From: Alistipes sp. dk3624
GTDB taxonomy: Bacteria > Bacteroidota > Bacteroidia > Bacteroidales > Rikenellaceae
DNA length: 64,000 nucleotides
NCBI RefSeq assembly: GCF_009557455.1
Contig: NZ_CP045651.1
Coordinates: forward strand, 1-64,000
Direction of reading: 5' to 3'
Both the position numbers and the translations under genes were made by a program. Below the pieces are notes generated by a model. That model made no database searches. It was not told the DNA's origin and saw only the letters and a list, made by a program, of their open reading frames with translations. The stretch's first letter is position 1. Each line of letters opens with the position of its first letter. Shown here piece after piece: positions 8,967-17,803 of this stretch.

Positions 8967-9325
8967 AATTTGTACGGCATTTTATTTGATGGAATTAAAA
9001 ACAGATAGGACAATTTCCGTGATAATATCACTTAGCAATCATCAAAAAGGGTATGACAATAGCTGGGAGCATTTACAATCCCGAATCTGAGTAAAGAAAT
9101 ATGGACAAAATTAAAAGAATATAGATTCATAAACGATAGTGAATTTCCGGGAATCCGTGCAGATATTTTTATGCTTTTACCTCGTATTAACTGCTCCGCA
9201 ATGGCAAACACATAAAATCAGAGCATCCCACATTCGGAGGGATGCTCTTTCATATAATTTGCGTATCGTTAAAAGATAGATTAAAAAGTTATATCGTAGT
9301 CTGTCTTCTTTAGTTATACAAGAAA
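8967..9325. other. AT-rich intergenic region
   Basis: No start-to-stop gene that I can support. A 47-codon stretch without stops at about 9073-9214 lacks a start and could be decayed coding sequence. A hairpin with a 10-bp stem (AGAGCATCCC / GGGATGCTCT) lies at about 9218-9250 and probably terminates the minus-strand lipoprotein gene to its right. Confidence 0.5.
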
Positions 9326-11080
9326 TTAGCGGTAGGTAAACGAATAGACGGCCGAATTCGTACCGCGATCCAGTTCGGTATCTTTTCTGTTTTTGATCTC
9401 GTATTTATATCCTGCTTCAGGGTATTCGGGATGGACGGGTTCATTACCTACCACGATGTCGTATTCATGCTTGATTTTGGCCACGGTTGCGTGTGCTGTG
9501 ACCGAAGCGACCGTACCGTCGTCGTTAAAGACGTAATCCAGGCGCTCCTCCGTGTCCTCGACATAAGTGTAGTATTCGTAACTCTTATGAACCTTCACAT
9601 TGGGCTCCGGATAGCCAGGAGTAGCGACAGAGGCTTCTTCATCGTCACTCCATCCGGTAAATATTGTCGTGTAACGGTCCATACCGCGACCCGCCAGGCG
9701 CAGCAGAGCCAAGCGCCCGAGCCGGCCCGGCACCTCTCCGTCTTCGGTTTCTTCCAATAGCATATCCGGTAAAAAGAGCATATTGATGTCCAGATTCAAC
9801 TTGTCGTTCGGCGTCTGGTTGAAATATTGCTCGAACCCGGACACTTCGTCCGGCTGAGCTCCGTCGGAATAGGAACCGCCCGACAGCACACCGTCTTTAT
9901 AGGTATACGTGTTCCACGTATTGGAGTAGGCGACGCGCGAGATACGGTCTTCGTCGTTATATTCTATCTCATAGGTGTAAAACTCATAATTATCTTCGTC
10001 ATGGGAATAGGGATGCGATTTGCCCTGTCGGATGTATCCTTTGTCGTTCAGCAGGACGTCGTAGGTTTGTGTTCCGGCGTCCGACCACCGATCCTCGATG
10101 CGGAGACGATCCGGTGCCGAGTAGTCGATGTTGCTGACCAGTTGGCTCGAACCTTCCGGATCGTTGGTGGGGCGGATGTCGATCGTATATGACGAAACGC
10201 GATTATGGTCGTCGTATTCGAACGTATAGGTCGCCTCCTCTTCATCGTGATCCGAAGTGGGGAGTTGATTCCAATAAGTTACCGTGCGTTCGATCCGGCT
10301 GACAAGAGCGTAGCTCGAGGGATCGGGTACGACAGGTTCGTCGTTGCCCACCGTTACCGCGCAAGAGGCCGACACTTCTTTGTTAGAGGAAGAGGTAGCC
10401 GTAACGGTCGCCGTTCCGTCGGCTATCGCGGTGATTTCGCCGGTTACGGGATTTACGTCCGCAACGGCAGGGTTGCTGCTCGACCATACCACCGATTTGA
10501 TCGTGGCGTCGGTAGGCTCTACGGTGGCGGTCAGCGTCGTTTTAGCTCCTGCATCCAACGAAAGTTCGGTTTTGTCGAGGGTAATCTTCGTCACTTTGAC
10601 CGGCGGCTCGTTCTCGCTGCCGTCTTGCTTGGTTCCCTCCTGAACGACCGTTACGGTAAAGGTGTTGTTGCCCGAACGGATGGTAATCGTCGCCTCGCGC
10701 CGTTCTCCCGTATAGTTCTGGTCGATCTCGATGCGGAGCGTAATCGTCCCGGCCCCGCCGCTATAAGCCTCCTTGTCGCCGTTGTAGAGTTTCAGCCAGA
10801 CTACGTTATTGCCGTTGTTGTCGGCAGCCCGTGTAACGGATTTTGTTTGTACGGATGCCAATGCCGAAGCCTGCGCCTGCACTTCGTTCACGGTCGCCGT
10901 CCAGGGGGCGCTGGCCGTGAAAGAAAAGCCGCCGCCCGTACTCTCGTTATCGGCATAGGCGTTTTGCGTAAGTTGTTCCTGTGCGGGCGGAGTGAACGGC
11001 TCGCCTTCTCCGCCTTCGTTTTTGCTGCAACCGGCAAGAATCGCCGTTGAAAGCATCAATAAAAACAGATGTTTTTTCAT
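9326..11080 (-). CDS. BACON/Big_2 domain surface lipoprotein
   Basis: A 584-residue lipoprotein: signal peptide with lipobox ILAGC (Cys18), so anchored in the outer membrane and probably surface exposed. A BACON-like domain (about 45-152; FSFTASAPWTATV and a closing TVTVVQEGT) is followed by a bacterial Ig-like Big_2 domain (about 165-245; TKITLDKTELSLDAG and WSSSNPAVADV). The C-terminal 330 residues are rich in Tyr and Asp with YD-repeat-like strands (YTFEYDDHNRV, YTYEIEYNDEDRI, YEYYTYVEDTEERLDYVF), suggesting a long beta-structure. No enzyme motif is seen. Such proteins usually bind glycans or display domains. Possible regulation from the structured repeat at 11150-11275, which would lie in its 5' leader. 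Confidence 0.85.
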   Translation of the reverse strand: MKKHLFLLMLSTAILAGCSKNEGGEGEPFTPPAQEQLTQNAYADNESTGGGFSFTASAPWTATVNEVQAQASALASVQTKSVTRAADNNGNNVVWLKLYNGDKEAYSGGAGTITLRIEIDQNYTGERREATITIRSGNNTFTVTVVQEGTKQDGSENEPPVKVTKITLDKTELSLDAGAKTTLTATVEPTDATIKSVVWSSSNPAVADVNPVTGEITAIADGTATVTATSSSNKEVSASCAVTVGNDEPVVPDPSSYALVSRIERTVTYWNQLPTSDHDEEEATYTFEYDDHNRVSSYTIDIRPTNDPEGSSQLVSNIDYSAPDRLRIEDRWSDAGTQTYDVLLNDKGYIRQGKSHPYSHDEDNYEFYTYEIEYNDEDRISRVAYSNTWNTYTYKDGVLSGGSYSDGAQPDEVSGFEQYFNQTPNDKLNLDINMLFLPDMLLEETEDGEVPGRLGRLALLRLAGRGMDRYTTIFTGWSDDEEASVATPGYPEPNVKVHKSYEYYTYVEDTEERLDYVFNDDGTVASVTAHATVAKIKHEYDIVVGNEPVHPEYPEAGYKYEIKNRKDTELDRGTNSAVYSFTYR

Positions 11081-11149
11081 TTGTATAAATCATTTCCGCC
11101 CGTCCCCCGGCGGAGTTTTAGTTACACATAAAAAGACGTGGGACAGTAC

Positions 11150-11295
11150 CTTTTTATCTGCTTCTGAGGTCTACCACAACCTGCGATCAAATAAATGAGT
11201 AAAGCCCACGTTTCCGCAGGCATTAACTTTACTCTTGATCGCTTTAAAAGTGGTAATTTCAGAAGCAAGAATAAAAGCTAACGCTTTTTATATTT
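11150..11295. ncRNA. Long nested inverted repeat, candidate structured RNA or 5' leader
   Basis: Four helices nest in register: GCTTCTGA (11160-11167) with TCAGAAGC (11259-11266); TACCAC (11172-11177) with GTGGTA (11250-11255); GCGATCAA (11183-11190) with TTGATCGC (11235-11242); GAGTAAAG (11197-11204) with CTTTACTC (11227-11234). That is 30 pairs around a 22-base loop, with small asymmetric bulges. A short AAAAGC/GCTTTT hairpin with T-rich tail follows at about 11273-11290. On the minus strand it would be the leader of the BACON lipoprotein gene; a free plus-strand RNA is also possible. I do not recognise a known family. Confidence 0.4.
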
Positions 11296-11407
11296 TATGT
11301 CTTGTATATTTCCGTTTATGCCATAGGCTCGCCTTTAATTAATTGGTTTATCGCGGTAAATATACGAAAATTTGTCTAATATATTAATGAAATGCCGGGT
11401 TTAGGAT

Positions 11408-11650
11408 TTATTTCATCCCCATTCCCCGACCCTGCTCGCGGTCTTTGATCTTGATTCCGATATGCTCCAAAAACTCTTTCGCCTTTTGCCGGAACCATCT
11501 CAGAATCGGTATTTGGTCGATGAACAGTTGAAACCCTCCGGGGCCTTTCTCATCCTTTGTGAGCCTCGCTTCGGCATTTTCTGCATCGAAATGTTGGGAG
11601 TGTTCGCTTGAATATAGACTACTGGAAAAACGGACGGGCCGCATGTTCAC
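11408..11650 (-). pseudogene. Unrecognised fragment in decayed region
   Basis: An 80-codon open frame ending in a basic, Gly/Met-rich tail (REQGRGMGMK) after an amphipathic stretch (FRQKAKEFLEHIGIKIK). That tail style resembles C-termini of some Bacteroides mobilization proteins, but the similarity is too short to name a family. It lies in a stretch with MFS and beta-propeller remnants and has no clear ribosome-binding site, so a fragment is more likely than a gene. Confidence 0.3.
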
Positions 11651-11981
11651 GAGATTACGGGCCTATCCGTCGGAGAACCCTATCGCTCGGCAATACTCTC
11701 CCCACTTGATAAGTTGAGGCGTTCGTCTTACTCTAACCTATTCAATGTTAAATTTAATACCCAAAACGCGAATTACAAAGAATTATCCGATTTACTTTGA
11801 TTCAGATGAAATTCTATTGCCAGCCCAAGCCTGAAAAATCGTGAGCCGTTTATAAATATCTATTCTGACTAAAGCCAGAGGGAATATACATAGCATACGA
11901 CCACGTTTGCGCTTTCATAGCAATAACGAACTCTTACATTTGTATTCCCTATATCCGATAGCGATTCAATTGCGGATTCTA

Positions 11982-12150
11982 CCATTTACAAACGAAGCGC
12001 AATAGGTTCATCATTGCCAGACCCAATGCGGGTGCCACGGCAGTTGATATGGCCATCGAAAGTCCGTACATGCCCAGCCCTTCTCCCATGCGTTCATGCG
12101 GAATGATGTCCGTCACTCAGGTGGAGGAGGCGTTGCTCGATGCCGCGTGA
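11982..12150 (-). pseudogene. MFS transporter remnant
   Basis: The minus strand reads FHAASSNASST, an internal stop, then VTDIIPHERMGEGLGMYG and LSMAISTAVAPALGLAMMN before a stop near 11982. The conserved segment (TDIIP, a charged loop, GEGLGMYGLSM, then a helix) is the TM4-TM5 region of drug/sugar-type major facilitator transporters. Only about 55 codons remain and one stop interrupts them, so it cannot be functional. The 11650-11981 stretch alongside holds nothing recognisable. Confidence 0.65.
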
Positions 12151-12156
12151 AACAGT

Positions 12157-12854
12157 TTTCTTCTATCCGTATAAAATCAGATTGGCCGATTCATTGGTTT
12201 TCATATTGGATCTTCACGCCGGCGACGGCGCTTTCGTTCGGGTATTGTCTTACCGCCGAAGGAAGCGATAACCCCGACACATGTATATACTATCCTACCG
12301 GTTTCAGTCCCGTTTTGAATTACAAAGTTACTCCGCGGGGCCTTTTTATAATCCATAATTCGAAGGAGAGGAATTTCGTTGAACTGTCTGCATCGGATAC
12401 TATGCCTTTGTTAAAGGTTGAGTTGCCTGATTACGTCGATGTAAAACGTCGATCGGTATTGGAGAAATATATGACTTCGTTGTGGAATTCATCGATTGCC
12501 TATCAAGAAGAACCGAAAATAGCCGTAAACGTGTCCCAGCTCGGAGATCTTTTGGAGATATATAAGCAGGGGCATGACGGGATCATTTCAATAATAGGCG
12601 AAGGAGGCGTACCGGACGTCATCCGGGGAGCGGATCGTAAAGAAATGATTGAACTTGTACGGCGAGGTAAAAATGTTCCGGATGGCTCTGATCAACTATT
12701 GGTATATGATCTTGACGGTACGATGCTTCGGAAATATAAATTGAATCGTCGCGTGAACGGATTCGATATAGATACGGTCAATCAGGTGCTGGTCATGGTG
12801 AATTCGAACACCGAAGCGCCGATGTATACTTTCCCGCTTCCGGAAGGGTTTTAG
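12157..12854 (+). pseudogene. Decayed 6-bladed beta-propeller (BF3164-like) protein
   Basis: The open frame entering from 12096 translates the opposite strand of the MFS remnant and is not the true N-terminus. From 12161 another frame reads FYPYKIRLADSLVFILDLH, a typical opening blade of BF3164-like lipoproteins, to about 12255. The frame then shifts and continues from about 12290 (YYPTGFSPVLNYKVTPRGLF) to the stop at 12854, ending DGSDQLLVYDLDGTMLRKY and FDIDTVNQVLVMVNSNTE, the last propeller blades. The signal peptide and first blades are missing and there is at least one frameshift, so this is a pseudogene. Confidence 0.7.
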
Positions 12855-12924
12855 ACCGTTTCTTATCTTTTTCAGACAGATTAAAGACACATATCAAATA
12901 CGGATCTTTCGTCTTCCGCACGGT

Positions 12925-14073
12925 TTACCGACTCCGTTCGTATTTGCGGTGGAATACGGTCAGCAGGACGAAACCGGCCAGGGCGAAAGGCGCTCCGACC
13001 AAAGCCGGATACTGGTATCCCAATCCCGCATCCAGCGGCAATCCGCCGCAATAGGCTCCGATGGCGTTTCCGAGATTGAATGCTACCTGCACGCTTCCGG
13101 CGCCGAGCATTTCGCCGCCTTTGGAGTAGCGGATCAACAGAATTTGCTGCGGGCTCGATACGGCGAACAGTCCTGCGGTGCACAGACACATCAGCAGTGC
13201 GCCGAGCCAGGCCGTATGTGCGGTGAAGAACAGCAATAGCAAGATTACGAAGATCGATCCCTGCGAAACGGCGGCGACCCGGCCCGGAGTGAACCGGTCG
13301 GACAGACGGCCGCCGGTCAGGTTCCCCACGACCATACCGAAACCGGCCAGTATCATCAGCAGGGTCAGCCTGTCGGGGGAAAATCCCGAAACGTGCACTA
13401 ACATCGGACTGACGTAGCTGTACCAGCAGAATACGCCGCCGTTGCCGAGCATCGTGGCGAAAATGAGCAGCCACGGGGCCGGTGATCGCAGGAAGCGGAA
13501 CTGCCCCCGGAATCCCGTGTCCGGTAGATTTTCCACCGGCGGAATCCATCGCCAGATGTAGTAAAGGACGATCATTCCCCAGCATCCCACCAGCAGGAAA
13601 GTGACTCTCCATGAAAGCATCGAACTGAGCGCCGTACCCAGCGGAACGCCGAGCAGGTTGGCGATCGTCATGCCGGCTATCATGATGGAGACCGCTTCGG
13701 AGTCTTTCCCCTTGTCCGCCAGTTTTTCGGCAGCGATCGAACCGACCCCGAAATAAGCGCCGTGCGGCAGTCCCGAGACAAACCGAGCCGCCATCAGCGT
13801 CCAGAAATTCGGGGCGAGGGCCGCACAGACGTTTCCGGCCATGATGACGGCTACCAGTACCAGCAGGATGCGTTTCAATGGGTGTTTGCGGGCCAGGATC
13901 AGCATCGGGGCGCCTACGCATACGCCCAGCGCGTAGGCCGAGATCAGGTGTCCGGCTTCGGCGATGCTGACGTGCAGGTCGGACGCTATGTCCGGCAGAA
14001 TCCCCATCATCACGAATTCGGCGATCCCCAGCGCCAGGGTTCCGAAAGCCAGCGCAATAAGACTCTTTTTCAT
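12925..14073 (-). CDS. MFS transporter, AraJ/DHA1-type exporter
   Basis: A 382-residue inner-membrane major facilitator with about 12 hydrophobic segments. Motif-A-like sequence (LILARKHPLKRIL near 60-72, less charged than the GXXXDRXGRR consensus) and the helix starting LALGIAEFVMMGILPD match the AraJ/YdhP/NepI exporters, which expel sugars, nucleosides or drugs by proton antiport. An in-frame GTG/ATG extension upstream to 14142 would add 23 non-hydrophobic residues overlapping a terminator, so the ATG at 14073 (MKKSLIALAF) is chosen. Substrate unknown. It seems to be transcribed alone, downstream of the terminator at 14141-14174. Confidence 0.9.
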   Translation of the reverse strand: MKKSLIALAFGTLALGIAEFVMMGILPDIASDLHVSIAEAGHLISAYALGVCVGAPMLILARKHPLKRILLVLVAVIMAGNVCAALAPNFWTLMAARFVSGLPHGAYFGVGSIAAEKLADKGKDSEAVSIMIAGMTIANLLGVPLGTALSSMLSWRVTFLLVGCWGMIVLYYIWRWIPPVENLPDTGFRGQFRFLRSPAPWLLIFATMLGNGGVFCWYSYVSPMLVHVSGFSPDRLTLLMILAGFGMVVGNLTGGRLSDRFTPGRVAAVSQGSIFVILLLLFFTAHTAWLGALLMCLCTAGLFAVSSPQQILLIRYSKGGEMLGAGSVQVAFNLGNAIGAYCGGLPLDAGLGYQYPALVGAPFALAGFVLLTVFHRKYERSR

Positions 14074-14140
14074 CGACAGACGTTTTTCCGGCTGCAAAGG
14101 TAATAAAGCGAAGCGTCCCGGAGAAAAGATTTTATGAAAC

Positions 14141-14180
14141 AAGCCAGTCCGTTCGCAAATGAACGGACTGGCTTGTTCGG
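14141..14180 (-). terminator. Terminator of the exonuclease/phosphatase lipoprotein gene
   Basis: A perfect 14-bp stem (AAGCCAGTCCGTTC / GAACGGACTGGCTT) with a 6-base loop at 14141-14174, ending the minus-strand gene whose stop is at 14200. It also separates that gene from the MFS gene. Confidence 0.85.
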
Positions 14181-14199
14181 ATACGTTTTTTCTGGAGGA

Positions 14200-15810
14200 T
14201 TATTCGTCCAGTTTGAACGTGATCAGCAATCCTTTGTGGTCGCTGGGCCAGTGTCCTCCTGCGGGGGCGATGAATTCGTCCTTGCTGTCGTTTTCCACCC
14301 GCTGGCTACGGACGATTGTGCCGGACGGCCCTACGATTTGGGCTTTCTCGACGCTGAGCCCCTGTCGGGGATAGTAATAAACGAAATCGATCCGGTCGCG
14401 TTCGTCGGCATCGCCGGCCCATACCAGCGTGCTTACGTCGACGTCTTTGTTATCGGCCGGCCAGGTAAGCCCCGGATAATCCACGACGTTCGGATACGTT
14501 TCGCGGTAAGCGTCGATGAATCCGTTGTCGTACATCAGCATGGAGCTCTGCCAGTTCACTACGCAGCCGTTGTGGTCCCATAGATCTTTCGTATCGGCCT
14601 GCCAGTCGAGGTGGGAAGGTTCGTTCAGGTCGCCTGCGAAGAAGACGAGCGCGCCTTTGGCGATCTCGTTTTTCGCATCGTCGATGAATTGCTGGGTCGA
14701 CTGCGGACGTCCGGACAGCCGGTTGCGTTCCAGGATCAGGGCTACGTCCGTATTCGGGCCGGTAGCCATTTTGCTCCAGTCGCCGTTGTTGCCCCCGTCG
14801 TTGTACCCGCGCGGGTAGTAGCAGGAGTAATAGACGTAGTTGGCATGTGAGGGATAGACGGCGATTCTGCGGCCGTCGACGTTGCAGACCCCTTTGAACA
14901 TCCATTCGTTGATCTTCTGCGTTTCGGTAATCCGGTATTTCGACAGCAGTCCGCGGCCGTCCACGCGGCTTTGGTAATAGGTCAGCCCTTTTTGTTTCAG
15001 TGCGTCCACGAGCAGGGGCATGATCGCTTCGTCCCCGCCTTTGTACAGTTCGCAGAACGTAGCGAAATCGGGTTGCAGCGATACGATCTGGTCGACCAGC
15101 GCATTGAAAGCGTTCGGAACTTTCGTACATTCCATCCACAGGTTCAACTGCAGCAGCGTCAGCCTCGGCTCGCAGGCCTGCTTAACGGTTACCGTGACGT
15201 CGTTTCCTTTTGTCGGCGAGAACGTGATCGTGCCGGTACGTTCTTTGTCCGTATCGTTGGCCAGCACCTGGAACCGGATCGTGGAGTCTTTCATCGAAGA
15301 TTTGGCTTCGGCCGGGAGAATCCATTTTTCGGCCGATTTGTCGATCGTGTGCTCGTATCCGACGTTTGCCGATACTTTGACGGCGATCAGCGTGTCGCCC
15401 GGTTTGAGGTTGAACAGTTGTTGTTCGATGACGACGCCTTCCTGGGTGTCCTGCGTGATTTTTATGCTTTTGCTTTCGGTGCCGCAGGTTACGGTCAGCG
15501 TCGCTTCGCGCGCTTCGTCGTAGGAGGTGTTTTTACCGACCGACAGGTTTATCTGGGATTTTCCGGCTTTTCCTTTCAGCGGAGTCGCATTGAGCCATTT
15601 GCCGCTTCCCGAAACGTAAACGACTTCGGCAGTCCACTCTCCCGGCGCTTCCAGCGGAACGTTTTTGTTGGCTCCGGCCACCGGAACCGCCCAGTCTTCT
15701 TCCGAAAACTGGAACGTGTAAGTTTCGCCCGGCGCTTCCTCGCTTTTACCGCATTCGTAGAACATGACGGACAAAACAGTCAACAAACTGTACAGAATTA
15801 CTTTTTTCAT
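14200..15810 (-). CDS. BACON-domain endonuclease/exonuclease/phosphatase lipoprotein
   Basis: A 536-residue exported protein. The signal peptide ends MFYECGKSEE, with Cys20 as probable lipid anchor although the lipobox (FYEC) is not canonical. Two BACON-like beta domains follow (about 30-125 and 130-215, the latter closing VTVTVKQACEP), then a C-terminal endonuclease/exonuclease/phosphatase domain (about 217-536). Family residues seen: LLQLNLWMEC near 220, FATFCELY near 251 (metal Glu), FFAGDLNEPSHLDW near 396 (D and N) and GGHWPSDHKGLLITF near the end (catalytic His). The fold covers DNases, sphingomyelinases and inositol phosphatases; here a surface phosphodiesterase or nuclease is likely. 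Substrate not deducible. Confidence 0.88.
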   Translation of the reverse strand: MKKVILYSLLTVLSVMFYECGKSEEAPGETYTFQFSEEDWAVPVAGANKNVPLEAPGEWTAEVVYVSGSGKWLNATPLKGKAGKSQINLSVGKNTSYDEAREATLTVTCGTESKSIKITQDTQEGVVIEQQLFNLKPGDTLIAVKVSANVGYEHTIDKSAEKWILPAEAKSSMKDSTIRFQVLANDTDKERTGTITFSPTKGNDVTVTVKQACEPRLTLLQLNLWMECTKVPNAFNALVDQIVSLQPDFATFCELYKGGDEAIMPLLVDALKQKGLTYYQSRVDGRGLLSKYRITETQKINEWMFKGVCNVDGRRIAVYPSHANYVYYSCYYPRGYNDGGNNGDWSKMATGPNTDVALILERNRLSGRPQSTQQFIDDAKNEIAKGALVFFAGDLNEPSHLDWQADTKDLWDHNGCVVNWQSSMLMYDNGFIDAYRETYPNVVDYPGLTWPADNKDVDVSTLVWAGDADERDRIDFVYYYPRQGLSVEKAQIVGPSGTIVRSQRVENDSKDEFIAPAGGHWPSDHKGLLITFKLDE

Positions 15811-16123
15811 CTAATTATTTTTTGATCGAAAATGTTGCATTTTTGTTAAAAAGTTTCACAAATATGCTAATTATTTTGCGTTTTTCGAAGATTTACTCTC
15901 GTTTTTAGCGGTCCGTTGCTCTTACCGATACGGCGATATGCAGCTTTTTCTTTTATGGTTCAGTACGTTGGAGGCCGTTGAAAAATGATCGTTTTGCAGG
16001 AATATATTTTTCATATCCTGTTTTTTTAACGTGTTTTTTTCCGATTTATTACCATCTTAACCGATAAAATATTTGGTTTTTTCGTTGAAACCTGGAGTCG
16101 TTCGACAATCTTTGTGAAAAAGT
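15811..16123. other. Intergenic region, AT-rich
   Basis: No gene or strong hairpin seen. CAAATATG at about 15859 gives a near-consensus minus-strand -7 box (CATATTTG) that could serve the exonuclease/phosphatase gene. Confidence 0.4.
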
Positions 16124-16468
16124 GTATCGCTGCCTTCGTCCGGGCGGGACGTTCGTTTTCTCGGTCGGGCATCCGGTCTTTACGGCGCAGGGACATGAAG
16201 AGTGGTATTGCCGGACAAGGTAATCGACTGCACTGGCCGGAGTTGTTTCAGTCAGGGGCGGCGCGTTTCGAACTTTCTCGGCGAACAGGTCGTAAAGTAC
16301 CATAAAACGTTGACTACTTATGTAAACGGACTGATTCGACAAGGGTTCGGGATTACCGGGCTGGTCGAGCCCGAACCCGGCGAGAAATTGCTGAGAACCG
16401 TTGCCGGGATGAACGACGAGCTGCGTAGGCCGATGATGTTGATCGTATCGGCCGTTAAAGAGCGTTGA
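16124..16468 (+). pseudogene. SAM-dependent methyltransferase remnant (C-terminal part)
   Basis: From 16124 one frame reads YRCLRPGGTFVFSVGHPVF, the motif after beta-strand 4 in class I methyltransferases. A frame change near 16215 follows. From about 16275 a second frame reads FLGEQVVKYHKTLTTYVNG and continues through GFGITGLVEPEP to a DELRRPMMLIVSAVK end, the usual C-terminus of the same family. The N-terminal SAM-binding half is absent and at least one frameshift is present. It is an isolated remnant between two minus-strand genes. Confidence 0.7.
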
Positions 16469-16510
16469 GGCGACGGACGTTTTCTGCGGGATGCGTCCGC
16501 CGGCTGCGTG

Positions 16511-17803
16511 TCAGAACATGATGCTGGCGCCGCCGCAGAGCGTGAGAACGTGCCGGATTCCTCCGCGTGGAACGAAACCGGAGGTGACGAGATCGTAGTC
16601 GGTAGAGAATTTCATCCCGAATTTGTGGTTGGCCAGGAACGTGACCGACAGGCCCGTTCCGAACCCGAATCCGTTCTTGTCGCCGATCCGGATGTCCGAA
16701 AGCCGACAGGAGGGATAGTGAACATATCCGGCGAGCAGTTTGCCGCCGACCAGCCAGCGGCAGGTCAGCGGATAGGAGAAAAACGGGCCGACGTACCCGG
16801 AGATCATGTCCAGCGATTCGTCCTGAAGGATTTTATCGACCGACAGGGGCATGTTGGAGATGGTCGCGCGTCCTCCGATCCCGATGTGGCGCGTGATGAA
16901 CCAAGCGCCTTCGACGCCTGCCGTGCCTCCGGTCGAAAGCGACACTTCGCGGCCGTCTTCCAGCGCGTAGCGTCCCGGTGTCAGGTTGAGTCCCAGGTAA
17001 AGCCCGAAAAACGAAGGTTTGTAACCCGGATCGAAAGGTCTGTCCGGCAGTCGCGCATACGTGATCCCGCGACCTTTGAAGATCAGGTCGGCCAGGTAAT
17101 ACCCCACTTCGGTAGACAGAATGCCGATGCCGGCCCCTACCAGCACGTCGCTCAGCCAGTGTTTGTTGTTCATTTGTCGTGACAGGCCGGTGAGCGTGGC
17201 CGCCGTATAGGCGCCGATGCTGTACCACGGACTGCGGGTCATGCCGTACTCTTTGTGCAGCATGGTCGCGGTCATGAAGGCCGTTGCCGAATGTCCCGAC
17301 GGGAACGAGTGGCGGTTCGATCCGTCCGGGCGCATCACTTTGACCGTGTGTTTCAGGGTGTTGACCGCGATCGCCATCAGCGAGGCCGAAAATGCGTCCG
17401 AAACCAGCATTCGTCCCCAGGAGCTTCTTCCCTGTATGCCGCCGATTTTCAGCCCCAGCATGGCGATGGCGGGGGCGTATTGCAGGTAATCGTCGTAATG
17501 GTGTCGGAAGGAGGGCAGGAAGTTGTCGCGCAGGCTGTGGAAATGCGAGTCTTCCCCTGCCACGATCAGTCCCGCTGCGATCAGCGGGACGGCCACGTAG
17601 GTCATGCGGTAGGTTTGCGACGAAGTGAACCGGTCCCATTGGTCCCGCGCGGGCGCTGCGAGGGCCGGCAGCGAGTCCTGCAGGCATGTACGGCGATAGA
17701 CGGACGGGATCTGCCCCGAACTTTCGTATCCGGCAATCAATATCATCATCATCCCCAAGAACAGATTCCGAGAGAGCGTTATGTAACGGGAAATACGGGT
17801 CAC
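16511..17803 (-). CDS. PAP2-family phosphatase with outer-membrane-type C-terminal domain
   Basis: A 430-residue membrane or periplasmic protein. The N-terminus carries a signal or TM segment, then a PAP2 acid phosphatase domain with the three signature motifs: KVMRPDGSNRHSFPSGHS near 150-170 (K-x-x-RP then PSGH) and SRQMNNKHWLSD near 210 (R-x5-H-x3-D). The last 170 residues look like amphipathic beta strands and end in Phe, as in outer-membrane barrel proteins; relatives act on lipid A or undecaprenyl phosphates. It starts with GTG overlapping the kinase stop (GTGA at 17800-17803), so translation is coupled. Third gene of the receptor-kinase-phosphatase operon. Confidence 0.88.
   Translation of the reverse strand: MTRISRYITLSRNLFLGMMMILIAGYESSGQIPSVYRRTCLQDSLPALAAPARDQWDRFTSSQTYRMTYVAVPLIAAGLIVAGEDSHFHSLRDNFLPSFRHHYDDYLQYAPAIAMLGLKIGGIQGRSSWGRMLVSDAFSASLMAIAVNTLKHTVKVMRPDGSNRHSFPSGHSATAFMTATMLHKEYGMTRSPWYSIGAYTAATLTGLSRQMNNKHWLSDVLVGAGIGILSTEVGYYLADLIFKGRGITYARLPDRPFDPGYKPSFFGLYLGLNLTPGRYALEDGREVSLSTGGTAGVEGAWFITRHIGIGGRATISNMPLSVDKILQDESLDMISGYVGPFFSYPLTCRWLVGGKLLAGYVHYPSCRLSDIRIGDKNGFGFGTGLSVTFLANHKFGMKFSTDYDLVTSGFVPRGGIRHVLTLCGGASIMF

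Noticed and set aside
9073-9214. 47-codon stretch without stops in the gap after tRNA-Cys
   Set aside because: No start codon or ribosome-binding site and no recognised family; could be decayed sequence but cannot be supported.
12096-12160. N-terminal start of the propeller gene at 12096
   Set aside because: This part is the opposite strand of an MFS remnant, and another frame from 12161 carries the real propeller sequence.
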